Part shown: positions 1-6,073 of the stretch, one piece after another | How the letters are laid out: each line of letters starts with the position of its first letter | How positions within the stretch are numbered: the stretch's first letter is position 1 | Source of the DNA: Methylorubrum extorquens | Lineage (GTDB): Bacteria; Pseudomonadota; Alphaproteobacteria; Rhizobiales; Beijerinckiaceae | Assembly (NCBI GenBank): GCA_019695455.1 | Contig: JAEUAC010000428.1 | Span: forward strand, 1 to 7,870 | Direction of reading: 5' to 3' | DNA length: 7,870 nucleotides | Translations under genes and position numbers: made by a program | Notes under the pieces: generated by a model | The model's database searches: none | Seen by the model: only the letters and a program-made list of their open reading frames with translations | Told to the model about the DNA's origin: nothing

Positions 1-297
1 CTCGGCTCTGGCATCGCCGGCATCGCCGGCGGCTCGTTCAGCCTGATCGACAACGACTCGCCGGACCTCGGCCAGGGCTACATCATCGACAGCTTCCTCG
101 TCGTGGTCTTTGGCGGCGTCGGCAACCTCTGGGGCACGCTCGTCGGCGCCATGACGATCGGCATCGCCAACAAGCTGCTGGAGCCCTTCGCGGGCGCCGT
201 GCTCGGCAAGATCGTCCTCCTCGTCTGCGTGATCCTCTTCATCCAGAAGCGTCCGCGGGGGCTGTTCGCCCTCAAGGGCCGGTTCGTGGAATCGTGA
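1..297 (+). CDS. urtB: Urea ABC transporter permease UrtB, C-terminal fragment
   Basis: This is the 3' end of a gene cut by the left window edge. Reading frame 1 is open from base 1 to the TGA at 295-297 and gives 98 residues. The fragment is hydrophobic with glycine-rich turns (for example VVVFGGVGNLWGTLVGA), then a last membrane segment (IVLLVCVILFIQ) and the end QKRPRGLFALKGRFVES. The QKRPRGLFALKGR ending is characteristic of UrtB, the LivH-like inner-membrane permease of the urea importer. The identification is strengthened by urtC, urtD and urtE following in the standard order. The ATG at 103 is internal and is not the start. The rest of the gene, and urtA for the periplasmic urea-binding protein, should lie upstream. 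The function is known for the family and the assignment rests on these motifs and on synteny. Confidence 0.93.
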   Translation, partial: LGSGIAGIAGGSFSLIDNDSPDLGQGYIIDSFLVVVFGGVGNLWGTLVGAMTIGIANKLLEPFAGAVLGKIVLLVCVILFIQKRPRGLFALKGRFVES

Positions 298-320
298 CGA
301 TGATGCCGCATCCGCAGCGC

Positions 321-470
321 GTCTCCTTGTCCCCTCGCGGGAGAAGGTGGCCCGACGACGTCGGGTCGGATGAGGGGTGCAGCGCGACCGTTCGCGGCGT
401 CGCGCTTCGCCCCCTCACCCGGTCGCCGCGGAGCGCCGACTCGACCTCTCCCGCGAGGGGAGAGGCGGAG
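321..470. repeat. Palindromic intergenic element, copy A (urtB/urtC junction)
   Basis: This element of about 150 bp fills most of the urtB-urtC gap and has a diverged copy at 2523-2676. Its ends are inverted copies of each other, around the core TCCCCTCGCGGGAGA. Each end also folds alone: left 325-333 with 339-347 (one mismatch), right 445-452 with 458-465 (8 perfect base pairs, 5-nt loop GCGAG). Between them are a 6-bp hairpin (351-356 with 360-365, loop GAC) and an 8-bp hairpin (381-388 with 399-406). The conserved words GATGAGGGG and CCCCCTCACCC sit between the hairpins. It resembles the multi-palindrome mosaic repeats (RIME-like) common in alphaproteobacterial intergenic spaces, but family membership cannot be confirmed here. 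No protein is encoded in it. Confidence 0.85.
467..470 (+). promoter_or_regulatory. Ribosome binding site of urtC
   Basis: GGAG lies 8 nt before the ATG at 479. This supports 479 over an in-frame ATG at 377, which would start translation inside the repeat. The site lies one base outside the 3' arm of the terminal hairpin of repeat copy A (458-465). That arm is itself purine-rich (GGGAGAGG), so its folding could affect ribosome access. Confidence 0.7.
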
Positions 471-478
471 GCGCGGCC

Positions 479-1645
479 ATGATCACGGACCGCCTCCTCG
501 GCCGCTCCGGCGCGGTGTTCCTCGCGATCGTGCTCGCGGTCGCGGTGCTCGTGCCGCTGTCGAACCTCGCGCTCCCGGCCGGCTCGGCGCTGCGTGTGCC
601 GGACTACATGATGCCGCTGCTGGGCAAGTATCTCTGCTACGCGCTGCTCGCGCTCTCGGTGGATCTCGTCTGGGGCTATGCCGGCATCCTGTCGCTCGGC
701 CACGGCGCCTTCTTCGCGCTCGGCGGCTACGCCATGGGCATGTACCTGATGCGCCAGATCGGCGCGCGCGGCGTCTACGGCAATCCGGTCCTGCCGGATT
801 TCATGGTGTTCCTGAACTACAAGGAGCTGCCCTGGTTCTGGCAGGGCTTCGACCATTTCCCCTTCGCGGCCCTGATGGTGCTGGCGGCGCCCGGCCTCCT
901 CGCCTTCGTGTTCGGCTGGTTCGCGTTCCGGTCGCGGGTCACGGGCGTCTACCTGTCGATCATCACGCAGGCCATGACCTACGCGCTGCTCCTCGCCTTC
1001 TTCCGGAACGACATGGGGTTCGGCGGCAACAACGGGCTCACCGACTTCAAGGACATCCTGGGCTTTCCCGTCCAGGCGCAGGGAACGCGGGCGGCGCTCT
1101 TCTTCCTGTCGGCGGTGGCGCTCGCGGGCGGGTTCCTCCTCTGCCGGGCGGTCGTCACGTCCAAGCTCGGCAAGGTGCTGGTCGCCATCCGGGACGCGGA
1201 AAGCCGCACGCGGTTCATCGGCTACCGCGTCGAGACCTACAAGCTGTTCGTCTGGACGCTCTCGGCCATGCTGGCGGGCGTCGCGGGGGCGCTCTACGTG
1301 CCGCAGGTCGGGATCATCAACCCGTCCGAGTTCGCGCCCGCGAGTTCGATCGAGACCGTCATCTGGGTCGCGGTCGGCGGGCGCGGCACGCTCGCCGGGG
1401 CGGCGCTCGGCGCGGTCGTCGTCAATGCCGGCAAGACGTGGTTCACGGGCGTCTTCCCGGAGGTCTGGCTGTTCGCGCTCGGGCTCCTGTTCGTGCTCGT
1501 CACGCTGCTCCTGCCGAAGGGCATCCTGGGCACGGCCGCCGAATGGTGGACGGGCCGGCGCCGCCCGGCCGTGCGGGACCTCGACGACGAGGACGGCGTC
1601 GCCCGCCCGGTCGACGCGCGCGGCGCGCCCGTGCCGGCGGAGTAG
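479..1645 (+). CDS. urtC: Urea ABC transporter permease UrtC
   Basis: This 388-residue polytopic inner-membrane permease is of the LivM type and pairs with UrtB to form the urea channel. The first membrane segment is at about residues 12-32. The LivM/UrtC signature GYAGILSLGHGAFFALGGYA covers residues 66-85 and is followed by more hydrophobic helices. The motif GFGGNNGLTDFKDILGF is typical of UrtC as opposed to amino-acid LivM. The segment with AIRDAESRTRFIGYRVETYK is the cytoplasmic EAA-like coupling loop that contacts the ATPases. The hydrophobic C-terminal part ends in LLPKGILG and a charged tail rich in R, D and E. The start is set at the ATG at 479 because of the GGAG at 467-470. The open frame continues upstream to an ATG at 377, but those 34 extra residues are arginine-rich repeat sequence. 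The gap to urtD is occupied by a second type of repeat. Confidence 0.95.
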   Translation: MITDRLLGRSGAVFLAIVLAVAVLVPLSNLALPAGSALRVPDYMMPLLGKYLCYALLALSVDLVWGYAGILSLGHGAFFALGGYAMGMYLMRQIGARGVYGNPVLPDFMVFLNYKELPWFWQGFDHFPFAALMVLAAPGLLAFVFGWFAFRSRVTGVYLSIITQAMTYALLLAFFRNDMGFGGNNGLTDFKDILGFPVQAQGTRAALFFLSAVALAGGFLLCRAVVTSKLGKVLVAIRDAESRTRFIGYRVETYKLFVWTLSAMLAGVAGALYVPQVGIINPSEFAPASSIETVIWVAVGGRGTLAGAALGAVVVNAGKTWFTGVFPEVWLFALGLLFVLVTLLLPKGILGTAAEWWTGRRRPAVRDLDDEDGVARPVDARGAPVPAE

Positions 1646-1669
1646 GCCCATGATCCTCCCTCCCGCTCA

Positions 1670-1731
1670 TCCCGCCGCAGGCCGGGACCCATCCGCACCC
1701 GTCCTGCACGGGCTCCCGGCGTCCGCCGGGA
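1670..1731. repeat. Hairpin cluster in the urtC/urtD junction, unrelated to copies A and B
   Basis: The gap between the urtC stop and urtD holds three neighbouring hairpins. The first pairs TCCCG 1670-1674 with CGGGA 1683-1687. The second pairs CCCGT 1698-1702 with ACGGG 1708-1712. The third pairs TCCCGGCG 1714-1721 with CGCCGGGA 1724-1731 perfectly (8 bp). The outer two are also imperfect inverted copies of each other. The words CATCCCGCCGCAGGCCGGGA and CCGGCGTCCGCCGGGA resemble short palindromic repeats that many alphaproteobacteria carry in intergenic spaces. No second copy lies in this window, so the repeat nature is inferred. The third hairpin ends 7 nt before a GTG at 1739 and 16 nt before the ATG at 1748. 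Confidence 0.6.
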
Positions 1732-1747
1732 CGGGCGGGTGATCGCC

Positions 1748-2503
1748 ATGCAGACGACCACCACGCCCGCGCTCCTGTACCTCGACGCCGTCTCGGTGGT
1801 GTTCGACGGATTCCGGGCGCTGAACAATCTCTCCCTCATGATCGGGCCGACCGAGATGAGGGCGATCATCGGCCCGAACGGGGCCGGCAAGACGACCATG
1901 ATGGACGTCATCACGGGCAAGACCCGGCCGACCGCCGGCCAGGCGACCTTCGAGGGCGGCCGGCACGACCTGACGACGCTCGACGAGGCGACCATCGCCC
2001 AGCTCGGGATCGGCCGGAAGTTCCAGACGCCGACCGTGTTCGAGATGCACACGGTCGAGGACAACCTGCGGCTCGCCCTCAAGGCCGACCGGCGCACTTT
2101 CCCGACGCTCTTCGCCCGGCGCTCCGCGGCCGAGCGCGAGCGGATCGACGCGCTGCTCGAGCGCATCCGCCTGACGGACAGCCGCCGCCGCCGCGCCGCC
2201 GAGCTGTCCCACGGCCAGAAGCAATGGCTCGAGATCGGCATGCTGCTCGCCCAGGAGCCGAAGCTGCTCCTCGTCGACGAGCCGGCCGCCGGCATGACGG
2301 ACCAGGAGACCGCCGACACGGCCGACCTCCTGCGCGAGATCGCCCGGACGCGGGCCGTCGTCGTCGTCGAGCACGACATGGTCTTCGTGCGCGACCTCGG
2401 CGTGAAGGTCACGTGCCTGCACGAGGGCACGGTGCTGGCCGAAGGCTCGCTCGACCAGGTCTCGGCGAACGAGCGCGTCGTCGAAGTGTATCTCGGCCGA
2501 TGA
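1748..2503 (+). CDS. urtD: Urea ABC transporter ATP-binding protein UrtD
   Basis: This 251-residue cytoplasmic ATPase is one half of the motor of the urea importer. The Walker A motif GPNGAGKT is at residues 42-49. The Q-loop is KFQTPTVF (91-98, Gln93). The signature loop is the variant LSHGQKQWLE (153-162). The Walker B motif is LLLVDEPAAGM (173-183), with catalytic Glu178. The H-loop is EHDM (His209). The LSHGQ signature, the N-terminal VVFDGFRALNNL and the MMDVITGKTRP segment after Walker A are all typical of UrtD, and the length is normal for the family. The ATG at 1748 is preferred. An in-frame GTG at 1739 would add three residues (GTG-Ile-Ala), and the ribosome site, GGGCGGG at 1733-1739, is weak for either. 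Repeat copy B separates it from urtE. Confidence 0.95.
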   Translation: MQTTTTPALLYLDAVSVVFDGFRALNNLSLMIGPTEMRAIIGPNGAGKTTMMDVITGKTRPTAGQATFEGGRHDLTTLDEATIAQLGIGRKFQTPTVFEMHTVEDNLRLALKADRRTFPTLFARRSAAERERIDALLERIRLTDSRRRRAAELSHGQKQWLEIGMLLAQEPKLLLVDEPAAGMTDQETADTADLLREIARTRAVVVVEHDMVFVRDLGVKVTCLHEGTVLAEGSLDQVSANERVVEVYLGR

Positions 2504-2522
2504 CGGCCAAGGGGCGCGCCCG

Positions 2523-2676
2523 TCCGTCTCCCCTTGCGGGAGAAGGCGGCCCTCGCGTCGGCGAGGGTCGGACGAGGGAGAAACCGCGACCCTGTCCGTC
2601 GTCCCGCCTCCACCCCTCACCCGGGCGCCCGCTGTCGCGGGCCGCTCGGCCTCTCCCGCGAGGGGAGAGGCGGGAG
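2523..2676. repeat. Palindromic intergenic element, copy B (urtD/urtE junction)
   Basis: This is a second, diverged copy of the element at 321-470, in the same orientation and again directly before a start codon. The left-end hairpin pairs TCTCCC 2527-2532 with GGGAGA 2538-2543. The second pairs CCCTCGC 2550-2556 with GCGAGGG 2561-2567. A further stem pairs GCCCGC 2627-2632 with GCGGGC 2637-2642. The right-end hairpin pairs 2650-2657 with 2663-2670 and is identical to that of copy A over at least 20 bases. The conserved flanks CGGGAGAAGG and CCCCTCACCCGG are also shared. The internal stems differ in sequence between copies but still pair. No protein is encoded in it. Confidence 0.85.
2672..2676 (+). 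promoter_or_regulatory. Ribosome binding site of urtE
   Basis: GGGAG lies 5 nt before the ATG at 2682. It follows the terminal hairpin of repeat copy B (3' arm 2663-2670) by a single base, the same layout as at urtC. Confidence 0.7.
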
Positions 2677-2681
2677 CCAGC

Positions 2682-3377
2682 ATGCTGACCGTCCAGGACA
2701 TCACGCTCTTCTACGGCGCCGCGCAGGCGCTGCGCGGCGTCTCGGTCGAGGCGAAGCCCGGCGAGGTCACCTGCGTGCTCGGCCGGAACGGGGTCGGCAA
2801 GTCGTCGCTGATGCGGGCCATCGTCGGCCACCGGCCGATCGCGGGCGGCTCCATCACGTTCGACGGGCGCGAGATCTCCAGGATGAAGCCCTACGATCGC
2901 GCGCGCGGCGGCATCGCCTACGTGCCACAGGGCCGCGAGATCTTTCCCCTGCTCACCGTGCGCGAGAACCTCGAGACCGGCTACGCGCCCGTCGCGCGCC
3001 GGGACCGCTTCGTGCCGGACGAGGTCTTCGAGATCTTCCCCGTCCTCAAGTCCATGATGCACCGGCGCGGCGGCGACCTCTCGGGCGGTCAGCAGCAGCA
3101 GCTCGCCATCGGGCGCGCGCTCACGACGCGGCCGAAGCTCCTCGTGCTCGACGAGCCGACGGAGGGCATCCAGCCCTCCATCATCAAGGACATCGGCCGG
3201 GCCATCACGTTCCTGCGCGACCGCGGCGACATGGCGATCCTGCTGGTCGAGCAGTATTTCGAGTTCGCGCGCGAGCTCGCCGACCGGTTCATCGTGATGG
3301 AGCGGGGCGAGGTCGTCGTCGCGGGCGGCAAGGCCGAGCTCGAGGGAGACGCCGTGCGGGCCCGCATGGCCATCTGA
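2682..3377 (+). CDS. urtE: Urea ABC transporter ATP-binding protein UrtE
   Basis: This 231-residue cytoplasmic ATPase is the second half of the importer motor and is of the LivF type. Walker A is GRNGVGKS (residues 34-41). The Q-loop is YVPQGREIFP (80-89, Gln83). The signature is LSGGQQQQLAIGRAL (133-147). Walker B is LLVLDEPTEGIQP (153-165), with catalytic Glu158. The usual H-loop histidine is replaced by glutamine in LLVEQY (187-192), which is normal for LivF/UrtE proteins and is not a defect. The phrases PQGREIFPLLTVRENL and EPTEGIQPSII are family hallmarks, and the length is typical. The start is supported by GGGAG at 2672-2676. It appears to be the last transporter gene, and 85 bp separate it from the next start. 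No clear intrinsic terminator was seen in that gap. Confidence 0.95.
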   Translation: MLTVQDITLFYGAAQALRGVSVEAKPGEVTCVLGRNGVGKSSLMRAIVGHRPIAGGSITFDGREISRMKPYDRARGGIAYVPQGREIFPLLTVRENLETGYAPVARRDRFVPDEVFEIFPVLKSMMHRRGGDLSGGQQQQLAIGRALTTRPKLLVLDEPTEGIQPSIIKDIGRAITFLRDRGDMAILLVEQYFEFARELADRFIVMERGEVVVAGGKAELEGDAVRARMAI

Positions 3378-3462
3378 CGGGGCGGGCGCTTCGCCGCGCT
3401 GGCTGGGACTCGTCGGCCGTTGTATCCAGACTCGCCGGCGTGGCCCTTCGGAGTGAGCATCG

Positions 3463-3759
3463 ATGGATGTGAAGGATGCGATCGCGGCCGCCAAGTCGTA
3501 CGTTCGCGAGATCTACGAAGCGGCCGAGCCCATCGCCGACATCAGCCTCGAGGAAGTGGAGTTCGACGGCGGTCAGGATCGCTGGTTGATCACGCTCGAA
3601 TTCTCCCGTCCCATGAAGGACGGTCTGCGAATGCGCGCGCGCGAGCTGCTCGAAGGCCTGGCGAGCGAGCCTGTTCCGCGCCGTCGGGTCCAGAAGGTCG
3701 TCGTCGTGTCCGACAAGGATGGGACCGGCGTCGCCATGAAGAACCGCGAGGCTGCCTGA
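3463..3759 (+). CDS. Small hypothetical protein paired with a PIN-domain protein
   Basis: This 98-residue soluble protein has no signal peptide or membrane segment. The N-terminal stretch DAIAAAKSYVREIYE (residues 5-19) looks helical. A beta-rich core follows: ISLEEVEFDGG (27-37), RWLITLEF (40-47) and KVVVVSDKDGTGVAMKNRE near the C-terminus. The helix plus LEEVE...W.ITL.F arrangement resembles small PepSY-like hypothetical proteins that I recall beside PIN-domain genes in other bacteria, but no name can be given. GGAG at 3450-3453 lies 9 nt before the ATG. It ends 6 nt before the PIN gene, so the two are probably co-translated. The position suggests a partner or antitoxin-like role, but no DNA-binding fold such as ribbon-helix-helix or AbrB is visible. 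Codon use is less GC-biased than in the transporter genes. The gene is probably real and its function is unknown. Confidence 0.75.
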   Translation: MDVKDAIAAAKSYVREIYEAAEPIADISLEEVEFDGGQDRWLITLEFSRPMKDGLRMRARELLEGLASEPVPRRRVQKVVVVSDKDGTGVAMKNREAA

Positions 3760-3765
3760 ACACCC

Positions 3766-4221
3766 ATGACGTTCGTATTCCTCGATACGAACCTGCTGAT
3801 TCTTCTCGTCGTCGGTCGGACCGACCTCGCGTATCTCGCGTCGCACAAGCGGACGAGGCAATTCGACCCGGTCGATCATCGCGTCGTCGAAGCTCTCGTC
3901 GCGGCGTATGATGGCCTGGCGACCTCGCCGCATGTTCTCGCAGAGGCATCCAACCTGCTCAGGCAGATCGGAAACCCGGCTCGCGATCGCATCCAGGCGA
4001 CGTTCCGCCACGTCGTGTCCCTCTGCGACGAGCGGGCGATGTCCGGCGAGGAGGCTTGCGGACGAGAGGAGTTCGTGGCTCTGGGTTTGACGGATGCCGC
4101 CATCCTGGCGCTCTGCGATCCCTCTCGGGAGGGGCCCGGTCGCATCGAGTTGCTGACGGCGGACGAGCCGCTCTACAACCGCGCCGTGGCGCTCGGGATC
4201 GGGGCGGAGCTCTATCTATGA
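3766..4221 (+). CDS. PIN-domain protein, possible VapC-like ribonuclease
   Basis: This 151-residue cytoplasmic protein has the spacing of a PIN nuclease. It begins FVFLDTNLLI with Asp7, has SPHVLAEASNLL with Glu60 in the middle, then GLTDAAILAL with Asp110, and near the end LLTADEPLYNRA with Asp133. These four acidic residues would form the metal-binding site for RNA cleavage. The region between Glu60 and Asp110 is somewhat longer than in minimal VapC toxins. Known PIN proteins include VapC toxins and other RNA-processing nucleases, so the toxin role is inferred only from the small upstream partner gene. The stop codon overlaps the ATG of the next gene as ATGA (4218-4221), which suggests translational coupling. 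GC is about 60% in one 60-base row sampled (3781-3840), against about 72% in one row of urtE. That fits acquisition from elsewhere. Confidence 0.8.
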   Translation: MTFVFLDTNLLILLVVGRTDLAYLASHKRTRQFDPVDHRVVEALVAAYDGLATSPHVLAEASNLLRQIGNPARDRIQATFRHVVSLCDERAMSGEEACGREEFVALGLTDAAILALCDPSREGPGRIELLTADEPLYNRAVALGIGAELYL

Positions 4222-5213
4222 CACTGGTTCGGCGCGACGGTTCGGTCCTCCCGGGAGACGGGGCGCCCTTGATCTCCCGCCGCACGCTCCTCGCCGGAAC
4301 CGCCGCCCTGGCCGCCGCACCCGCCTTCGCCCAGCTGCCGCCGGGCCCGCCCAAGCTCGGGCCGAACCGGCTCGTCCTCCTCGGCACCAAGGGCGGTCCG
4401 GCGATCCGCGGCTACAGCCCGAGCCCGTCGGCGAGCGTGCTCGTCTGGAACGACGTGCCCTACGTGATCGACGCGGGCTACGGCGTCACGTTCAAGCTGA
4501 CGGACGCCCGCATCCCGCTCGTCGCGCTGCGGCACGTCTTCGTCACCCACCACCATTCCGACCACAACCTCGAGCTCGGGGCCCTCTGCTACAACGCCTG
4601 GGCGATCGGCCTGAAGGCGCCCGTGGACGTCTACGCGCCCGAAGGCGTCGAGGCCGTGCTGGACGGATTCATGGCGAGCCAGCGCGCCGACATCGAGACC
4701 CGCATGGCGGACGAGGGCCGGCCGGACCTCCGCACCCTGGTGCGGCCGCACGTGGTGCGCGAGGGCGTGGTGTTCGAGCGCGACGGCCTGAAGGTCTCGG
4801 CGCTCCGCAACCTGCACCCGCCCGTCGTCGAGAGCTACGCCTACAAGTTCGAGATGCCCGGCCGGACGGTCGTGTTCTCCGGCGACACGGCCTATTTCCC
4901 GCCCCTGGCGGATTTCGCGCGCGGGGCCGACATCCTGGTCCACGAGGTCGCCTACGAGCCGGGCCTGGAGGCGCTCGCCGCCCGCAACCCGAACGGCCCG
5001 ACGCTGCTCGCCCACCTCAAGGCGTCGCACACGATGACGGAGGATGTCGGCCGCATCGCGGCCGCGGCCGGCGTGAAGACGCTCGTCCTCAACCATTTCG
5101 TTCCCGCCGACGACCGCTCGCTGACGCCGGAGGTCTGGACGGACAGCGTCCGGAAGACCTTCGCCGGCACCATCGTGGTCGGGCGGGACCTCCTCGAGAT
5201 CCCGCTTGGCTGA
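4218..5213 (+). CDS. Tat-exported metallo-beta-lactamase-fold hydrolase
   Basis: This 331-residue protein starts with a twin-arginine signal: ISRRTLLAG (residues 19-27, Arg21-Arg22), then an alanine-rich stretch and probable cleavage after AFA38. It is therefore expected to fold in the cytoplasm and act in the periplasm. The mature part has the metal motif THHHSDH (His111, His113, Asp115, His116), with further ligands at His200 (NLHPP), Asp223 (FSGDTAY) and His293 (LNHFVP), giving a two-metal site. The C-terminal pattern HTMTEDVGRIAAAAGVKTLVLNHFVP is typical of the RNase Z/arylsulfatase-like branch. Because of export, an RNase Z role in tRNA processing is unlikely and the substrate is unknown. 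The ATG at 4218 has GGGGCGGAG upstream (4201-4209) and overlaps the PIN stop by 4 nt. The frame is open further upstream, but that part would overlap the PIN gene. The last 8 nt overlap ureD. Confidence 0.88.
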   Translation: MTLVRRDGSVLPGDGAPLISRRTLLAGTAALAAAPAFAQLPPGPPKLGPNRLVLLGTKGGPAIRGYSPSPSASVLVWNDVPYVIDAGYGVTFKLTDARIPLVALRHVFVTHHHSDHNLELGALCYNAWAIGLKAPVDVYAPEGVEAVLDGFMASQRADIETRMADEGRPDLRTLVRPHVVREGVVFERDGLKVSALRNLHPPVVESYAYKFEMPGRTVVFSGDTAYFPPLADFARGADILVHEVAYEPGLEALAARNPNGPTLLAHLKASHTMTEDVGRIAAAAGVKTLVLNHFVPADDRSLTPEVWTDSVRKTFAGTIVVGRDLLEIPLG

Positions 5214-6060
5214 CGGCCCGGGGCCGTCCGCGGAGTGGCGCGCGCCGGGTGAGCCGGTGGCGCGCCAGCGCAGCGTCGGGCGCGTCGCGGTCCGGGTGGA
5301 GCGGCTCGGCGGAGCCTCGCGGATCATGCGGGTCGCGGAGGCGGGCCCGCTGCGGCTGCGCCTGCCGACGATCCGCGACGGGCCGCCCGAGGGCGTGATC
5401 GTCAACAGCGCCGGCGGGCTCGCCTGCGGCGACGACATGGCCGTCGAGGCGGAGATCGGGGAGGGCGCGGCCCTCGTCCTGACGAGCGCGGCCGCCGAGA
5501 AGGCCTACCGGTCGACGGGCCCCGTCACCCGGGTCCTCACGCGCCTCGCGGTGGCCGAGGGCGGCTCGGTCGAATGGCTGCCGCAGGAGACCATCCTCTA
5601 CGATCGCGCCCGCCTCGACCGGCGGCTCGAGGCCGACCTGCACCCGGCCGCCTCGGCGCTGCTCCTCGAGGCGACCGTCTTCGGCCGCGAGGCCCACGGC
5701 GAGAGCGTGCGGGAGGGGTCCTTCCGTGACGCGTGGCGCGTGCGGCGCGGCGGCCGGCTCGTCTTCGCCGACAGCGTCCGGCTGGACGGCGCGATCGCGG
5801 ACAGGCTGGCCCGCCCGGCCGTCGCGGGCGGCAACCGGGCGATGGCGACCCTCGTCCACGTCGCGCCGGACGCCGGGGAGCGGCTGGAGGCCGCGCGCGA
5901 GATGCTGGCCGGCGGCACGGCCGAATGCGGCGCCTCCGCCTATGCGGGGCTGCTCGAGGTGCGCTGGCTCGCGCCCTCCATCGGCGCGTTGCATCGCGAC
6001 GTGGCACGCTTCATGACTGCCTATCGCGGACGGCCGATGCCCCGCGTCTGGTCGACCTGA
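5206..6060 (+). CDS. ureD: Urease accessory protein UreD
   Basis: UreD (also called UreH) is the scaffold that docks on apo-urease and, with UreF and UreG, helps deliver nickel to the active site in the cytoplasm. The product is 284 residues, in the usual size range. Diagnostic parts are RQRSVGRVAVRVE (residues 20-32), GPLRLRLP (47-54), the glycine-rich VNSAGGLACGDDM (66-78) and TSAAAEKAYRS (93-103). The later segments GSVEWLPQETILYDRARLDR and FRDAWRVRRGGRLVFADSVRLDG are also typical. The start is uncertain. TTG at 5206 overlaps the MBL gene by 8 nt and has little Shine-Dalgarno sequence. An in-frame GTG at 5257 would give 267 residues beginning at MARQRS, close to the conserved part. The TTG is kept because a short leader before RQRS is common in relatives and coupling is plausible. 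UreAB follows after 13 nt. Confidence 0.9.
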   Translation: MADGPGPSAEWRAPGEPVARQRSVGRVAVRVERLGGASRIMRVAEAGPLRLRLPTIRDGPPEGVIVNSAGGLACGDDMAVEAEIGEGAALVLTSAAAEKAYRSTGPVTRVLTRLAVAEGGSVEWLPQETILYDRARLDRRLEADLHPAASALLLEATVFGREAHGESVREGSFRDAWRVRRGGRLVFADSVRLDGAIADRLARPAVAGGNRAMATLVHVAPDAGERLEAAREMLAGGTAECGASAYAGLLEVRWLAPSIGALHRDVARFMTAYRGRPMPRVWST

Positions 6061-6073
6061 CAGGAGCCCACCG

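Noticed and set aside
377..478. N-terminal extension of urtC from the ATG at 377
   Set aside because: The 34 residues are translated repeat sequence, and the ATG at 479 has its own GGAG and begins directly with a permease-like N-terminus.
272..1651. Long minus-strand open frame opposite urtC
   Set aside because: It is an arginine, glutamate and histidine-rich shadow of urtC, with no recognisable domain and running through the repeat. High GC makes such frames common.
321..2676. CRISPR array or transposon for the repeated sequence
   Set aside because: There are only two copies, far apart, with no spacers, no transposase gene and no clear target-site duplication. They are palindromic intergenic elements.
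1294..2704. Two long minus-strand open frames opposite the end of urtC and urtD
   Set aside because: Both are low-complexity translations opposite strongly conserved genes. They cross the repeat regions and show no protein family features.
3378..3462. Terminator or promoter between urtE and the PIN pair
   Set aside because: No stem followed by T residues and no convincing -35/-10 pair was found. The word TTGTAT near 3419 alone is not enough.
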